Below are positions 33,446-43,008 of a stretch of DNA of 64,000 nt, piece after piece. Each line of letters starts with the position of its first letter. Position 1 is the stretch's first letter. The notes beneath the pieces were generated by a model. It searched no databases, had not been told where the DNA came from, and saw nothing but the letters and a program-made list of their open reading frames with translations. The DNA comes from Planococcus circulans (GTDB taxonomy: Bacteria > Bacillota > Bacilli > Bacillales_A > Planococcaceae): assembly GCF_020023385.1 (NCBI RefSeq), contig NZ_JAIQCL010000001.1, positions 186,001-250,000 on the forward strand, written 5' to 3'. Made by a program: the position numbers and the translations under genes.

Positions 33446-35446
33446 TTATTCGTTGATCAAATTTTTCACTTTGTTTGCTACATTATCGACTGTGAAACCG
33501 AACTCTTCCATAATGCGGTCGCCTGGTGCACTTGCACCGAAACGGTCGATTGCCAAGATGTCACCTTCGTCGCCTGTGTAGCGATCCCAGCCGAATGAAG
33601 TACCGACTTCGATAGCCAAACGTTTCTTGACAGTTTTCGGAATAACGGATTGCTTGTATTCCTTGTCCTGTTTTTCAAAACGATCCCAAGATGGCATCGA
33701 GACAACGGATACTTCAATTCCATCTTCAGCCAATTGTTTTTGTGCAGCTACAGCCAAGCTTACTTCAGAGCCGGTCGCCAGCAAAATCGCCTGAGGATTT
33801 TCAACAGGAGAAACGACATATGCACCCTTTTCGACGCCTGCCTCAGCAAGTTCTGCACTGTTTTCCAAAATTGGCAAGTCCTGACGTGAAAGTACCAATA
33901 AAGTAGGTGTCGTTTTAGCTGTCAACGCCAAACGCCATGCCGCTTTTGTTTCATTGGCATCTGCAGGACGAACCACGCTTAAGTTCGGCATAGCGCGAAG
34001 AGAAGCCAAATGTTCAACCGGTTCATGAGTCGGACCATCTTCCCCTACTGCTACACTGTCATGCGTGAAGACGTAAGTGACAGGAAGCCCCATCAATGCA
34101 GCCAAACGGATCGCAGGACGCACATAGTCACTGAAGACGAAGAACGTTCCACCGAAGACATGAAGTCCGCCGTGAAGAGCCATACCGTTTAACGCAGCAC
34201 CCATTGCAAATTCACGAACACCGAACCAGATATTGCGGCCTTCAGGATGTTCAGCGTCAAAGTCGCCAGCGCCCTTGATGTTTGTTTTGTTTGAACCAGC
34301 AAGGTCAGCACTGCCGCCGAAGAAGGAAGGAACCGTTTTAGCGATGGCATTGATCATGTCTCCAGAAGAAGAGCGAGTTGCCTGTTTTTTACCAAATTCA
34401 TAGGTTGGGAACTCGGCATCAAAGTTTTCAGGAAGATCGCCACGGATTGCCATCTGCAACTGTTCTGCTAATTCCGGATGCGCAGATTCATATTGCGAAT
34501 ATAATTCGTTCCATTCAGACTCTGCTTTTGCTCCAAGCTCTTCAGTTGCCTGTTCAAAAGTTTCATAAACTTCTTCCGGCACGTGGAAATCCTGATCGAA
34601 TGTCCATTCGTAATATTCTTTCACCAATTTCATTTCATCTTCGCCCAGAGGCGCGCCGTGCGCATCCGCTTTACCGGATTTATTTGGAGCTCCGTAACCG
34701 ATAACGGTTTTAACTTCAATCAATGTCGGCTTGTCTGAAGATTCCTTGGCTTGTGCAATTTTTGCGGACAAGTCGTCCAATACATTGCCATCATCTACGC
34801 GCAAGTAATTCCATCCATATGATTCAAAACGCTTTTGAACGTTTTCAGAGAAACTTTTGCCAAGTGGCCCGTCCAATGAAATGTCGTTGCTATCATACAA
34901 TACAACCAATTTATTTAATTTTAGGTGGCCGGCAAGGGAAATGGCTTCTCCCGCCACGCCTTCCATCAAATCTCCATCACCGCACAAAGCGAATGTGTTG
35001 TGATCTACTATGTTCATCTCATCTTTATTATAAGTAGCTGCTAAGTGACGTTCAGCCATCGCCATACCAACTGCCATGCCAATTCCTTGGCCGAGTGGTC
35101 CGGTCGTTGCTTCAACGCCTGTAGTGTGGCCGTATTCAGGATGTCCTGGTGTTTTCGAATCCCATTGGCGGAAATTTTTGATTTCATCCATTTCCAAACC
35201 ATAGCCGCTCAAGTGAAGAAGGCTGTATAGAAGCATGGAACCATGTCCTGCCGATAACACAAAACGGTCACGGTTAAACCAGTCCGGGTTTTTCGGGTTA
35301 TGGTTCATGTGTTTTGTCCACAATGTATACGCCATTGGAGCTGCGCCCATTGGCAATCCTGGATGGCCAGAATTTGCTTTTTCGATTGCATCGATGGAAA
35401 GTGTACGAATTGTTGTCACTGCAAGTTGATCTGCGTGGGTTGACAT
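33446..35446 (-). CDS. tkt: Transketolase
   Basis: Thiamine-diphosphate enzyme of the pentose phosphate pathway transferring two-carbon units between sugar phosphates. The 666 residues contain the TPP motif [32 protein letters not shown] near residue 155, the N-terminal substrate region [18 protein letters not shown], the transketolase signature in the Pyr domain ([25 protein letters not shown]), and a C-terminal domain. The start at 35446 follows AGAGAGGATG, six codons inside the longest frame. The neighbour order tkt-ynzC-yneB-yneA/lexA matches B. subtilis. Confidence 0.97.
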   Translation of the reverse strand: MSTHADQLAVTTIRTLSIDAIEKANSGHPGLPMGAAPMAYTLWTKHMNHNPKNPDWFNRDRFVLSAGHGSMLLYSLLHLSGYGLEMDEIKNFRQWDSKTPGHPEYGHTTGVEATTGPLGQGIGMAVGMAMAERHLAATYNKDEMNIVDHNTFALCGDGDLMEGVAGEAISLAGHLKLNKLVVLYDSNDISLDGPLGKSFSENVQKRFESYGWNYLRVDDGNVLDDLSAKIAQAKESSDKPTLIEVKTVIGYGAPNKSGKADAHGAPLGEDEMKLVKEYYEWTFDQDFHVPEEVYETFEQATEELGAKAESEWNELYSQYESAHPELAEQLQMAIRGDLPENFDAEFPTYEFGKKQATRSSSGDMINAIAKTVPSFFGGSADLAGSNKTNIKGAGDFDAEHPEGRNIWFGVREFAMGAALNGMALHGGLHVFGGTFFVFSDYVRPAIRLAALMGLPVTYVFTHDSVAVGEDGPTHEPVEHLASLRAMPNLSVVRPADANETKAAWRLALTAKTTPTLLVLSRQDLPILENSAELAEAGVEKGAYVVSPVENPQAILLATGSEVSLAVAAQKQLAEDGIEVSVVSMPSWDRFEKQDKEYKQSVIPKTVKKRLAIEVGTSFGWDRYTGDEGDILAIDRFGASAPGDRIMEEFGFTVDNVANKVKNLINE

Positions 35447-35515
35447 AGTAACATCCTCTCTCAAACAAAAAATTTAATCCCTTTCTAGTTTAGTCAACAA
35501 TAGTAAAGAATACAA

Positions 35516-35557
35516 TAAAAAAGAGAATAAGTATTTAATTCAAATACTTATTCTCTC
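35516..35557 (-). terminator. Rho-independent terminator overlapping the ynzC stop
   Basis: A 14-bp perfect AT-rich stem (35523-35536 with 35542-35555) and a 5-base loop, with a U run on the minus strand at 35522-35517. Confidence 0.85.
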
Positions 35558-35768
35558 GAATATTTTTGACCTTTTCAGGAGTTACATCATTTCCTTCCGG
35601 GTCTATCACTTTTACATTTTCGATTGTGCCACGCATTGTCTTACGGAAAGTCTGTAGATATTCCTCACGTAATGAAGATTGTTCTTTAGCTTCTTCCTTT
35701 GACAAGCCTGTCGTTTTCGATTGGCGTGATAATTGGTTTATACGACTTAATTTGTCTGGTGATAACAT
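35535..35768 (-). CDS. ynzC: YnzC family protein (UPF0291)
   Basis: A 77-residue two-helix protein, the same length as B. subtilis YnzC. Typical features are MLSPDKLSRINQLSRQSKTTGLSKEEAKEQ and LREEYLQTFRKTMRGTIENVKVIDPEGNDVTPEK. In B. subtilis the gene is in the SOS-controlled yneA operon; its biochemical role is unknown. The second ATG of the frame is six bases after AAAGGTGG and is chosen over the first, which abuts it. Confidence 0.93.
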   Translation of the reverse strand: MLSPDKLSRINQLSRQSKTTGLSKEEAKEQSSLREEYLQTFRKTMRGTIENVKVIDPEGNDVTPEKVKNIRENKYLN

Positions 35769-35826
35769 AGACATCCACCTTTCTTCTTTTCATATGGTAC
35801 AAAAAAAGTCAGGTTTCTGCAATGGT

Positions 35827-36794
<968 letters not shown>

Positions 36795-36822
36795 ATAAAT
36801 CGCCTCCTGGGAATGAGTGTTC

Positions 36823-36916
36823 GGAATGTATGTTCTCATATTAATGCGAACAGGTGTTTTTGTCAAGAATAAAATTCGAACCTATGTTTGCATTTCACAG
36901 CCCGAGTTGGTATACT
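36823..36916. promoter_or_regulatory. LexA/yneA divergent control region with LexA (Cheo) boxes and lexA promoter
   Basis: Two strong matches to CGAAC-N4-GTTYC: CGAACAGGTGTTTT (36847-36860) and CGAACCTATGTTTG (36877-36890). A weaker third, GGAATGTATGTTCT (36823-36836), lies close to yneA. The lexA promoter TTGCAT (36888-36893) and TATACT (36911-36916) has 17-bp spacing; the second box overlaps its -35, which explains autorepression. Confidence 0.85.
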
Positions 36917-36959
36917 ATTGGTAGAAATCAAGTAGTATTACTCAAATGAGGTGAAACTG

Positions 36960-37580
36960 TTGAAAAAAGTATCCAAACGCCAAGAAGACATATTGTCGTT
37001 TATAAAAGAAGAAGTCCGCTTGAAAGGCTACCCGCCATCCGTGCGTGAAATCGGGGAGGCAGTCGGTCTTGCATCCAGTTCGACCGTACACGGCCATCTA
37101 GCTCGTCTTGAAAGCAAAGGCCTGATCCGCCGCGATCCAACAAAACCAAGAGCAATTGAAGTTATCAGCACTGATGAAGCGCTTATTGATAAAAGTCCTG
37201 TATTACACGTCCCGTTAATCGGTAAGGTAACTGCCGGTATCCCGATTACGGCAATTGAAAATGTAGAAGAATACTTCCCTCTTCCCCAAAGCTATGGCAC
37301 AGAAGATGATCACATCTTCATGTTGGAAATCATGGGTGAAAGTATGATTGAAGCTGGAATTTTAAATGGTGATTATGTCATTGTGAAGCAGCAGCAAACT
37401 GCTAATAACGGAGATATTGTTGTCGCGATGACTGCGGAAGACGAAGCAACAGTTAAACGTTTCTTCCGCGAAGAGAGTTACTTCCGCCTACAGCCGGAGA
37501 ATTCATCGATGGATCCAATCATCGTGGATCAAGTTTCGATTCTGGGTAAAGTCGTAGGAGTTTATCGCCAAATCCATTAA
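36960..37580 (+). CDS. lexA: SOS repressor LexA
   Basis: Represses DNA-damage genes and self-cleaves when bound to RecA filament. The winged-helix N-terminus ([44 protein letters not shown]) is nearly that of B. subtilis. The cleavage site is Ala-Gly in GKVTAGIP (near residue 91), and the Ser-Lys dyad is in GESMIEAG (near 129) and ATVKRF (near 167). The TTG start at 36960 follows GAGGTG and gives 206 residues; an upstream in-frame GTG overlaps the ribosome site. Controlled by the LexA boxes in the shared upstream region. Confidence 0.95.
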   Translation: MKKVSKRQEDILSFIKEEVRLKGYPPSVREIGEAVGLASSSTVHGHLARLESKGLIRRDPTKPRAIEVISTDEALIDKSPVLHVPLIGKVTAGIPITAIENVEEYFPLPQSYGTEDDHIFMLEIMGESMIEAGILNGDYVIVKQQQTANNGDIVVAMTAEDEATVKRFFREESYFRLQPENSSMDPIIVDQVSILGKVVGVYRQIH

Positions 37581-37582
37581 AC

Positions 37583-37615
37583 AAAAACCACCGGGAAATT
37601 CCCCGGTGGTTTTTG
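37583..37615 (+). terminator. Rho-independent terminator after lexA
   Basis: AAAACCACCGGG (37584-37595) and CCCGGTGGTTTT (37602-37613) form a 12-bp stem with a 6-base loop and T run; the A-rich left flank could also serve the opposite strand. Confidence 0.9.
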
Positions 37616-37649
37616 TTTGTATTTTTATTATGTAAACTTGACTTCCGAT

Positions 37650-38384
37650 TTACCGTTTCATGCAACTGAACGCTAAAATTACAGGAATTCTTTTTCTTCT
37701 AATGTACTCCTGTTCATCTTCGAAGTACTGAGGTTTCGGCTTCCCTTCCTGCAGACCAGTAACTGTAAACCCCGCCCGTGTCAGTGCCGAGAAATAACTT
37801 TCGATGGTTCGATGATGTTTCACCACTATTTTATCGATCCACGGTTCCTGCCGCTCCCCTTCTTCGAAATATTCATCTACAATCCAACTGCCTCTTCTTT
37901 CACCAGATTTTTTGCTTTCAAAAGAAGAAGTCGTCAGCGGATGCTGAACACTAAACACAAATCTCCCGTTGTCTTTCAACGACTTATAGATGTTTTGAAA
38001 TACTTGGTCCACTTCGGACAAATAATGCATCACTAAGCGTGAAACGACAAGATCATATTGACTTTCCGGAAAATTGAATGCTTCCATCTTAGATCTTGTA
38101 ATCTGAGCCTCTAAACCTTTTAAGTTTGCTGATGCCAATCTGCACATTTGTTCCGATCCTTCCACTCCATGATAGTGCAGAGCTCCAGACTCCAGCAGCT
38201 CTTTTCCGAACAAGGCATCTCCGCACCCCAGATCCAGTACCCGCTTATTTTGGAATGCTCCCAGCAGTTCATAGATGACCGGCTTTTCAATGCTGTTGTT
38301 AGGACTTTCAAGCCGATTTCTTCTTTGCAGGAAACTTTCTAAAAAATCTTTTTCTTCGTATGCACTTGCCCCTTCGTATTTCAT
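37650..38384 (-). CDS. SAM-dependent methyltransferase, unknown substrate
   Basis: A 244-residue class I methyltransferase. Motif I, VLDLGCGDALFGKELL, is near residue 49; then HGVEGSEQMCRLA (acidic residue of motif II), SQYDLVVSRLVMHYL (motif IV) and LKDNGRFVFSVQHPLTT (motif VI region). The substrate cannot be read; the pattern is that of small-molecule methyltransferases. GGAGGGATACA precedes the ATG. It is convergent with lexA and apparently monocistronic. Confidence 0.85.
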   Translation of the reverse strand: MKYEGASAYEEKDFLESFLQRRNRLESPNNSIEKPVIYELLGAFQNKRVLDLGCGDALFGKELLESGALHYHGVEGSEQMCRLASANLKGLEAQITRSKMEAFNFPESQYDLVVSRLVMHYLSEVDQVFQNIYKSLKDNGRFVFSVQHPLTTSSFESKKSGERRGSWIVDEYFEEGERQEPWIDKIVVKHHRTIESYFSALTRAGFTVTGLQEGKPKPQYFEDEQEYIRRKRIPVILAFSCMKR

Positions 38385-38424
38385 TGTATCCCTCCATAAT
38401 TCGATTTACAGTTACGTTTTAGCT

Positions 38425-38452
38425 CAAAAAAAGATGCTGCATAAGCAGCACC
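38425..38452 (-). terminator. Rho-independent terminator after the 64-residue protein gene
   Basis: Minus strand GGUGCUGC pairs with GCAGCAUC (one G·U) around UUAU, followed by seven U residues. Confidence 0.82.
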
Positions 38453-38481
38453 TTCCGCGCAGCTCATAGAGAAGAAATCTT

Positions 38482-38676
38482 CTATAATTCACTGACTTTT
38501 ATATATTTAACCAAATTGATGGTGATGCGATAAATATTACCCGTTTCCGTATCAGAAATTTCATAAGTACCATTGGAAGGGATTTTGCTCAATGCCGACT
38601 CTTTATCTACTGCCTGGACGTTATGAATAAATGTATTTCCCTCATCAAAATTAAATTCTACTTGAAACGACTTCAT
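38482..38676 (-). CDS. Small protein, function unknown
   Basis: A 64-residue soluble protein, MKSFQVEFNFDEGNTFIHNV at the N-terminus, with alternating hydrophobic residues suggesting a small beta-rich fold (YEISDTETGNIYRITINLVKYI). AGAAGGAGGCC before the ATG and a terminator after the stop support a real gene. I do not recognise the family and nothing nearby indicates a role. Confidence 0.68.
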   Translation of the reverse strand: MKSFQVEFNFDEGNTFIHNVQAVDKESALSKIPSNGTYEISDTETGNIYRITINLVKYIKVSEL

Positions 38677-38739
38677 AACAATGGCCTCCTTCTAGCTATT
38701 TACTTTGTCTTCGTGAAACAGTCTATCATACATATAATA

Positions 38740-39171
38740 TTATTGCTGTTTGTATAATTCCTTATAAACAATGACTTTAAGAGCAAGCAGTTCTTCTTCA
38801 TTTAAATCTTCTTCAAGTTTTTGGATCACTTCATCAGCAGACATCGAGCCATCTTCAACACCAGACTTCATTTTAGCCAAGTCTGTTATCCCTACCTTTT
38901 TAATCACTGTCCCTGCGGCATCTCCAGTTGTCTGGAACGGTAAAGTCTCGCTTTTTTGTTCAGCAACTTGTGCCTCTTCTATGTACTCAAGCATTTGAGG
39001 GTCATTTTCTACATACTCCACTATTTTTTCCATTTGGCCACTATTCCGCAGTTCTTCAGTCGCTTCAGCAACCAGGCGATCCGCCGAAAAATCCGGACCT
39101 ACAACATAGACACCGATCCCAGCAAATGAGAAAAAGATTAAAAAGATAATAATTGTCATTAGAAAGCGCAT
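38740..39171 (-). CDS. Membrane-anchored small protein, function unknown
   Basis: A 143-residue protein with one N-terminal membrane helix or uncleaved signal (FLMTIIIFLIFFSFAGIGVYVVG). A charged helical region follows (EEAQVAEQKSETLPF…LNEEELLALKVIVYKELYKQQ). The bulk is probably extracytoplasmic given the short basic N-terminus. AAGGAGAATTCGGCT precedes the ATG. No family recognised. It is 63 bp upstream of the 64-residue gene on the same strand and may be co-transcribed with it. Confidence 0.68.
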   Translation of the reverse strand: MRFLMTIIIFLIFFSFAGIGVYVVGPDFSADRLVAEATEELRNSGQMEKIVEYVENDPQMLEYIEEAQVAEQKSETLPFQTTGDAAGTVIKKVGITDLAKMKSGVEDGSMSADEVIQKLEEDLNEEELLALKVIVYKELYKQQ

Positions 39172-39321
39172 AGCCGAATTCTCCTTCGCTTTTAGATTAT
39201 TATAACAGTAGACGGAAAAAAGTGTATAAAGTTACCATAAAAAAAGAAAACCTCAGTTTTAATTCTTTTCAGAACTAAACCCAAGGCTCTTTTCTTTCAA
39301 TTAAGCATATTCCTTACAAAA

Positions 39322-39510
39322 TCATCGTTTCTGCTGCTCAGCAATCCACCAGTCTATGTGCTCCAAGTTAAAGATCACAATATCCTGATATGCTTTGCGA
39401 TGCGGAATCTTTCTTTTCGACATTAAATCTGTAATCTGCTCTGCAGCCAGTGGATAATTTACTGATTCCAAATAGTCTACTAAATTTGAAAGTCCTTGAA
39501 TTTTCCTCAA
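39322..39510 (-). CDS. Small protein, function unknown
   Basis: A 62-residue soluble, mostly helical protein (starts LRKIQGLSNLVDYLESVNYP, ends HIDWWIAEQQKR). The TTG start at 39510 is six bases after GGAGGGG; the frame extends six codons upstream through that site. The helix-turn-helix-like stretch YPLAAEQITDLMSKRKIPHRKAY could be a short winged or excisionase-like fold, but I cannot assign it. It stands alone between AT-rich spacers. Confidence 0.6.
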   Translation of the reverse strand: MRKIQGLSNLVDYLESVNYPLAAEQITDLMSKRKIPHRKAYQDIVIFNLEHIDWWIAEQQKR

Positions 39511-39770
39511 TTTAATCCCCTCCCACAAAATCTTCCTTCAGTTCATCCGAAGGAAAATTCAGTATGAGTTATTAAATTTTTTGGCTGCAATTAATTATAA
39601 CCTTAAAATACAGCCTGTAAACCATTTTTTGATTCCATTATTATTCTGTTAGGTTGATTATTATCATGCCTTTTTTCCCCGACATTGCTGTAGACCTATT
39701 ATTTTTCAGCTAGTCATACTTGTCGATCACTAAATGAGGACAGCCTTATTGTGAAAATTCGTTTTTCCAA
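39511..39770. other. AT-rich intergenic stretch with no gene seen
   Basis: About 260 bp upstream of the 62-residue gene. It has no credible open frame or ribosome site on either strand. A CCTTC/GAAGG hairpin near 39534-39552 is the only local structure noted. Promoters for the minus-strand small gene are presumably here. Confidence 0.4.
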
Positions 39771-39796
39771 AACAAAAGCACCTCCGAAGAGATGCT
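39771..39796 (-). terminator. Rho-independent terminator after the DUF2294 gene
   Basis: Minus strand GCAUCUC pairs with GAGGUGC (one U·G) around a UUCG tetraloop, followed by UUUUGUUUU. Confidence 0.85.
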
Positions 39797-39807
39797 CAAA
39801 ATCCTTA

Positions 39808-40503
39808 TTATTTCTTTTGTAAGGCCAATACTGCATATCCTTTATCTTCATTAAAGTTCCAGTCGACATAAATATCATCTATCGGCCTTTTCAATATTTT
39901 CTCTAATGTGGATTGTTTAAAAAGTTTATATTCCAATGGCCGTTTTGCAAGTTTCAGCGTTTCTGAAAACCCCAGATTAATAAGTTCCTTCTCAAGAAGA
40001 GTGAATATCTCTATTCGCCTTATTAACAGGGTTCTTTCACCCAACCAGAAGAGCTCAGTTGAACCAGGCTCTTTTTGTCCGATTTCACTTATTTTAATGA
40101 TTTCTTCAAGAAGTGTTTTCTCATCCACTTCGCTTGGCCACGGCTTCTTCTTAATGTCCCCCTCTTTAAGGACCGCTAGAATCATACCGGATTTTTGATC
40201 TAAATTCCAATCGGCATAAAGCTCTTTAATATCCAGGTTTGCTTCTTTCCAAAAGTTTATTTTAAATTCTTGCTCTATTTCTTCCATTAATAAATCTCTC
40301 AGTTCGAGAACCTTGGTGCCTTCATTTTTACTGAGAAGAATTTTTTCCATTGGTGATAAAAACTCTCTTATTTGTATACAAATAAAGGGGTGAACGATAT
40401 TGACGTAAACCGACTTTGGACCCTTGCCGAAATGAGAACGCAAAATCGTTGACGAAAACCTGCTGATAATAGCTTCAATCGTCTTTTCCTGCTCTTTTAC
40501 CAT
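39808..40503 (-). CDS. Tandem DUF2294 protein
   Basis: A 231-residue protein made of two diverged copies of the DUF2294 fold. Copy one, about residues 1-110, has the GKGPKSVYVNIVHPFICIQIREFLSPMEKILL core and ends YADWNLDQKSGMILAVL. Copy two, about 145-231, has WLGERTLLIRRIEIFTLLEKELI and ends YVDWNFNEDKGYAVLALQKK. The repeated Y-x-DWN-x(3,5)-G-x(2)-LA ending shows the duplication directly. Its function is unknown; most homologues I recall have one domain of about 120 residues. The ATG after AGAGGGGT is chosen, 17 codons inside the longest frame. Confidence 0.8.
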   Translation of the reverse strand: MVKEQEKTIEAIISRFSSTILRSHFGKGPKSVYVNIVHPFICIQIREFLSPMEKILLSKNEGTKVLELRDLLMEEIEQEFKINFWKEANLDIKELYADWNLDQKSGMILAVLKEGDIKKKPWPSEVDEKTLLEEIIKISEIGQKEPGSTELFWLGERTLLIRRIEIFTLLEKELINLGFSETLKLAKRPLEYKLFKQSTLEKILKRPIDDIYVDWNFNEDKGYAVLALQKK

Positions 40504-40588
40504 TTTAATACCCCTCTGAATGGAAGATAGAATTCTTTCCATTCTATCAACCATACAGGAGTTTGGCAGTGACTACTATTAATCGCGC

Positions 40589-40714
40589 TTACTTCGCTAA
40601 TATTAGTGCTAATCTCTTGATACGTAGTGTCAGAAGCTTGTGTACTTTACCATAATACTCAGAATCCACTATACCCTTCTGCTGATCAGGAATCAGCTCT
40701 TTGGCTTTTCTCAT
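40589..40714 (-). CDS. Possible 41-residue basic peptide overlapping the membrane peptide gene
   Basis: A frame starting MRKAKELIPDQQ at 40714, with AAGGAACGGG before it, lies in another reading frame over the end of the 42-residue gene and continues past its stop. The product is basic and helical (VHKLLTLRIKRLALILAK at the end). It may be translationally coupled to the membrane peptide or be chance; I keep it at low confidence. Confidence 0.35.
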   Translation of the reverse strand: MRKAKELIPDQQKGIVDSEYYGKVHKLLTLRIKRLALILAK

Positions 40715-40814
40715 AAGCCCGTTCCTTCTTATTGTAGCGGATGTAGCCATTTCCGAAAGCGACAAGCGAGGTGATCCAGAGTGAAATAACAGCTGCATTT
40801 AAAATCATGAACAT
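40686..40814 (-). CDS. 42-residue single-helix membrane peptide
   Basis: Starting at the ATG at 40812-40814, 129 bases encode 42 residues: a hydrophobic helix (MFMILNAAVISLWITSLVAF) followed by a basic tail (RYNKKERAYEKS). A GAGGAGGAG ribosome site sits at ideal distance, stronger than most in the window. The positive-inside rule predicts a cytoplasmic C-terminus. No family recognised. It lies 183 bp upstream of the tandem DUF2294 gene on the same strand. Confidence 0.65.
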   Translation of the reverse strand: MFMILNAAVISLWITSLVAFGNGYIRYNKKERAYEKSQRADS

Positions 40815-41074
40815 GATTTCTCCTCCTCTTTACGTATCAGCAATATGCTCGAGTATTAGAATAAATTTTGACCAAACTTTTTTAGAAAACACCTGGTGTT
40901 GAGTTATTTACCATTAGTCGAGTTAACCTAACAATAAGTTTCTTTCTTATTTCAATTTCAATCATTTCTTTAATCGCCTTCAATTTCAAAAGGCCATTCC
41001 ATTGAGACATATAACGATCAGTTTGGGTAATCATATGGACATTTTCTGCTCCGAATCTTTCGACGAAAACAAAA
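40815..41074. other. Intergenic region between glnA and the membrane peptide gene
   Basis: About 260 bp, AT-rich, with no supported gene. It contains a 13-bp perfect palindrome AACACCTGGTGTT at 40888-40900, a possible operator for the minus-strand gene at 40814, 74 bp away. Confidence 0.4.
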
Positions 41075-41106
41075 AAACCGTTGGAGCTTTAAAGCTCCAA
41101 CGGTTT
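41075..41106. terminator. Rho-independent terminator after glnA
   Basis: A 32-bp perfect palindrome centred at 41090/41091 (AAACCGTTGGAGCTTT and its complement) followed on the minus strand by a long U-rich run. The stem is up to 16 bp. Confidence 0.9.
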
Positions 41107-41118
41107 CATCCAGTACTT

Positions 41119-42453
41119 TTAATACATTTTCAGGTATTGCTCGCGCTCCCAAGGGTGGACGCTTGTGCGGAACATGTCCCACTCAATTTCTTTCGCTTCG
41201 ACGAAGTTGTTTAAGATATGTTCGCCCAATGCTTTAGTCATAACTTCATCATTCTGTAATTCCTGAAGAGCCGAGTACAAAGTTCCGGGCAAATCTTTGA
41301 TGCCGACTGCTTCGCGCTCTTTTTTGTTCATTGCATAGATATTGCGGTCTACCGCTTTTGGCGGAGTCAATTTTCTGCGGATCCCATCAAGGCCAGCACT
41401 TAAAAGAACAGCCATCGCTAAGTATGGGTTTGCTGCAGGATCAACTGAACGCACTTCTACACGTGTTGACAAGCCGCGCGATGCTGGAATACGGATTAAT
41501 GGGCTGCGGTTTTGGCCCGACCAAGCAATGTAACAAGGTGCTTCATAACCAGGTACCAGACGTTTGTATGAGTTCACAAGCGGATTTGTTACCGCTGTAA
41601 AGCCTTGTGCGTGCTCGATGATGCCAGCTATGAATTGGTAAGCTGTCTCGCTCAATTTCATTTCGCCGTCTTCATCAAGGAATGTGTTTCGGTCTCCGTC
41701 GAACAGTGAAAGGTTCATGTGCATCCCTGAACCATTAACACCGAATAATGGCTTCGGCATGAATGTTGCGTGAAGGCCGTGTTTACGTGCAATGGTCTTA
41801 ACGACCAGTTTAAAAGTTTGGATTTCGTCACATGATGTGATGGCATCTTCATATTTAAAATCGATTTCGTGCTGTCCTGGCGCTACTTCGTGGTGGGATG
41901 CTTCAATTTCAAAGCCCATCTCCTCGAGTTCAAGTACAATATCGCGTCGGCAGTTTTCACCTAGGTCCATCGGTGCCAAGTCAAAATAGCCGCCGTGGTC
42001 ATTCAATTCTAAAGACGGTTCGCCTCTTTCATCAAGCTTGAACAAGAAGAATTCAGGTTCAGGTCCAAGGTTGAAATGTGTGAATCCAAGCTCTTCCATT
42101 TCCTTCAGTACACGCTTCAAGTTCGTCCGTGGATCTCCAGGGAATGGCGTGCCGTCCGGGCTGTATATATCACAGATCAAGCGTGCTACTTTTCCTTTAC
42201 CAGTGATCCAAGGGAATACTACCCAAGTGTCCAGGTCAGGGTATAAATACATATCAGATTCTTCGATGCGTACAAATCCATCGATAGAAGATCCATCAAA
42301 CATCATTTTATTATCGAGTGCTTTGTCCAATTGGGATGTCGGTATTTCAACGTTTTTGATGACCCCAAGAATGTCGGTAAATTGCAGACGTATAAAATTA
42401 ACGTCCTCTTCTTTTACTAATCGTTGAATGTCTTCTTTTGAATACTTGCCCAT
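41119..42453 (-). CDS. glnA: Glutamine synthetase, type I
   Basis: ATP-dependent ammonium assimilation into glutamine. The 444 residues match GS-I-alpha of Bacilli. Seen are [23 protein letters not shown] (near residue 50), the metal/substrate region [12 protein letters not shown] near 130, [16 protein letters not shown] and the ATP-site segment [20 protein letters not shown] near 235. Also present is [32 protein letters not shown] near 320. There is no adenylylation-type extension; in Bacilli feedback-inhibited GlnA instead modulates GlnR and TnrA. GGAGAGTG precedes the ATG. It is the second gene of glnR-glnA. Confidence 0.97.
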   Translation of the reverse strand: MGKYSKEDIQRLVKEEDVNFIRLQFTDILGVIKNVEIPTSQLDKALDNKMMFDGSSIDGFVRIEESDMYLYPDLDTWVVFPWITGKGKVARLICDIYSPDGTPFPGDPRTNLKRVLKEMEELGFTHFNLGPEPEFFLFKLDERGEPSLELNDHGGYFDLAPMDLGENCRRDIVLELEEMGFEIEASHHEVAPGQHEIDFKYEDAITSCDEIQTFKLVVKTIARKHGLHATFMPKPLFGVNGSGMHMNLSLFDGDRNTFLDEDGEMKLSETAYQFIAGIIEHAQGFTAVTNPLVNSYKRLVPGYEAPCYIAWSGQNRSPLIRIPASRGLSTRVEVRSVDPAANPYLAMAVLLSAGLDGIRRKLTPPKAVDRNIYAMNKKEREAVGIKDLPGTLYSALQELQNDEVMTKALGEHILNNFVEAKEIEWDMFRTSVHPWEREQYLKMY

Positions 42454-42494
42454 GTTCTCTTCACTCTCCTATGAATGTTGTATGTAAGCCCATT

Positions 42495-42881
42495 TCAATT
42501 AAAGAAACGGGATAAATCACTTTGTCTGAAGCCGCCTCTTTCCAAAGGTCTTGCCTGATGTTTTAACTCTTCATGCAATAACCTGCGCAGCTCGGCATCG
42601 CTCAAATTTTTTGGCTCTGCCTTTTCGTTTTCAGGTGTCTCTCTCAAATCGTATATTTTCTTGATGCCTGCGATATTGAGCCCTTGATCCAGATAATCCT
42701 TAATTTCAAGCAGGGTATCGACGTCGTTCAACGAAAACATACGCTTATTGCCTTCTGTTCGGGCAGGGCTGATTAAATCATGCTCTTCATAATAACGGAT
42801 TTGTCGCGCTGTCAATTCCGTCAGCTGCATTACGATGCTGATCGGCAAAAGCGGCATCGTCCGTCTTACCCGGTTCGTCAT
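42495..42881 (-). CDS. glnR: Nitrogen repressor GlnR
   Basis: MerR-type repressor that shuts off glnRA and other nitrogen genes when glutamine is plentiful. The 128 residues have the N-terminal MerR helix-turn-helix ([39 protein letters not shown]), a short coiled-coil, and the C-terminal tail [17 protein letters not shown]…QSDLSRFFN, which is the GlnA-responsive autoinhibitory segment in Bacilli. The start follows GGGTGAATCTT. Two GlnR boxes lie over its promoter. Confidence 0.95.
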   Translation of the reverse strand: MTNRVRRTMPLLPISIVMQLTELTARQIRYYEEHDLISPARTEGNKRMFSLNDVDTLLEIKDYLDQGLNIAGIKKIYDLRETPENEKAEPKNLSDAELRRLLHEELKHQARPLERGGFRQSDLSRFFN

Positions 42882-42916
42882 AAGATTCACCCATTTCAAA
42901 TAATTACTACTCTTAC

Positions 42917-42967
42917 AGCATATATCATGTCAGATTATTTGTCAAATGAATGTTATGTTTTCTGACA
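42917..42967 (-). promoter_or_regulatory. glnRA promoter with two GlnR/TnrA boxes
   Basis: Minus strand TTGACA (42940-42945) and TATGCT (42917-42922) are 17 bp apart. A perfect TGTNA-N7-TNACA box lies at 42951-42967 and a one-mismatch copy at 42928-42944, the latter covering the -35 box. This is the expected autoregulatory arrangement. Confidence 0.82.
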
Positions 42968-43008
42968 TAAAAAATTTCCGTAAAAATGATACGGAAATTA
43001 AATTAGAT

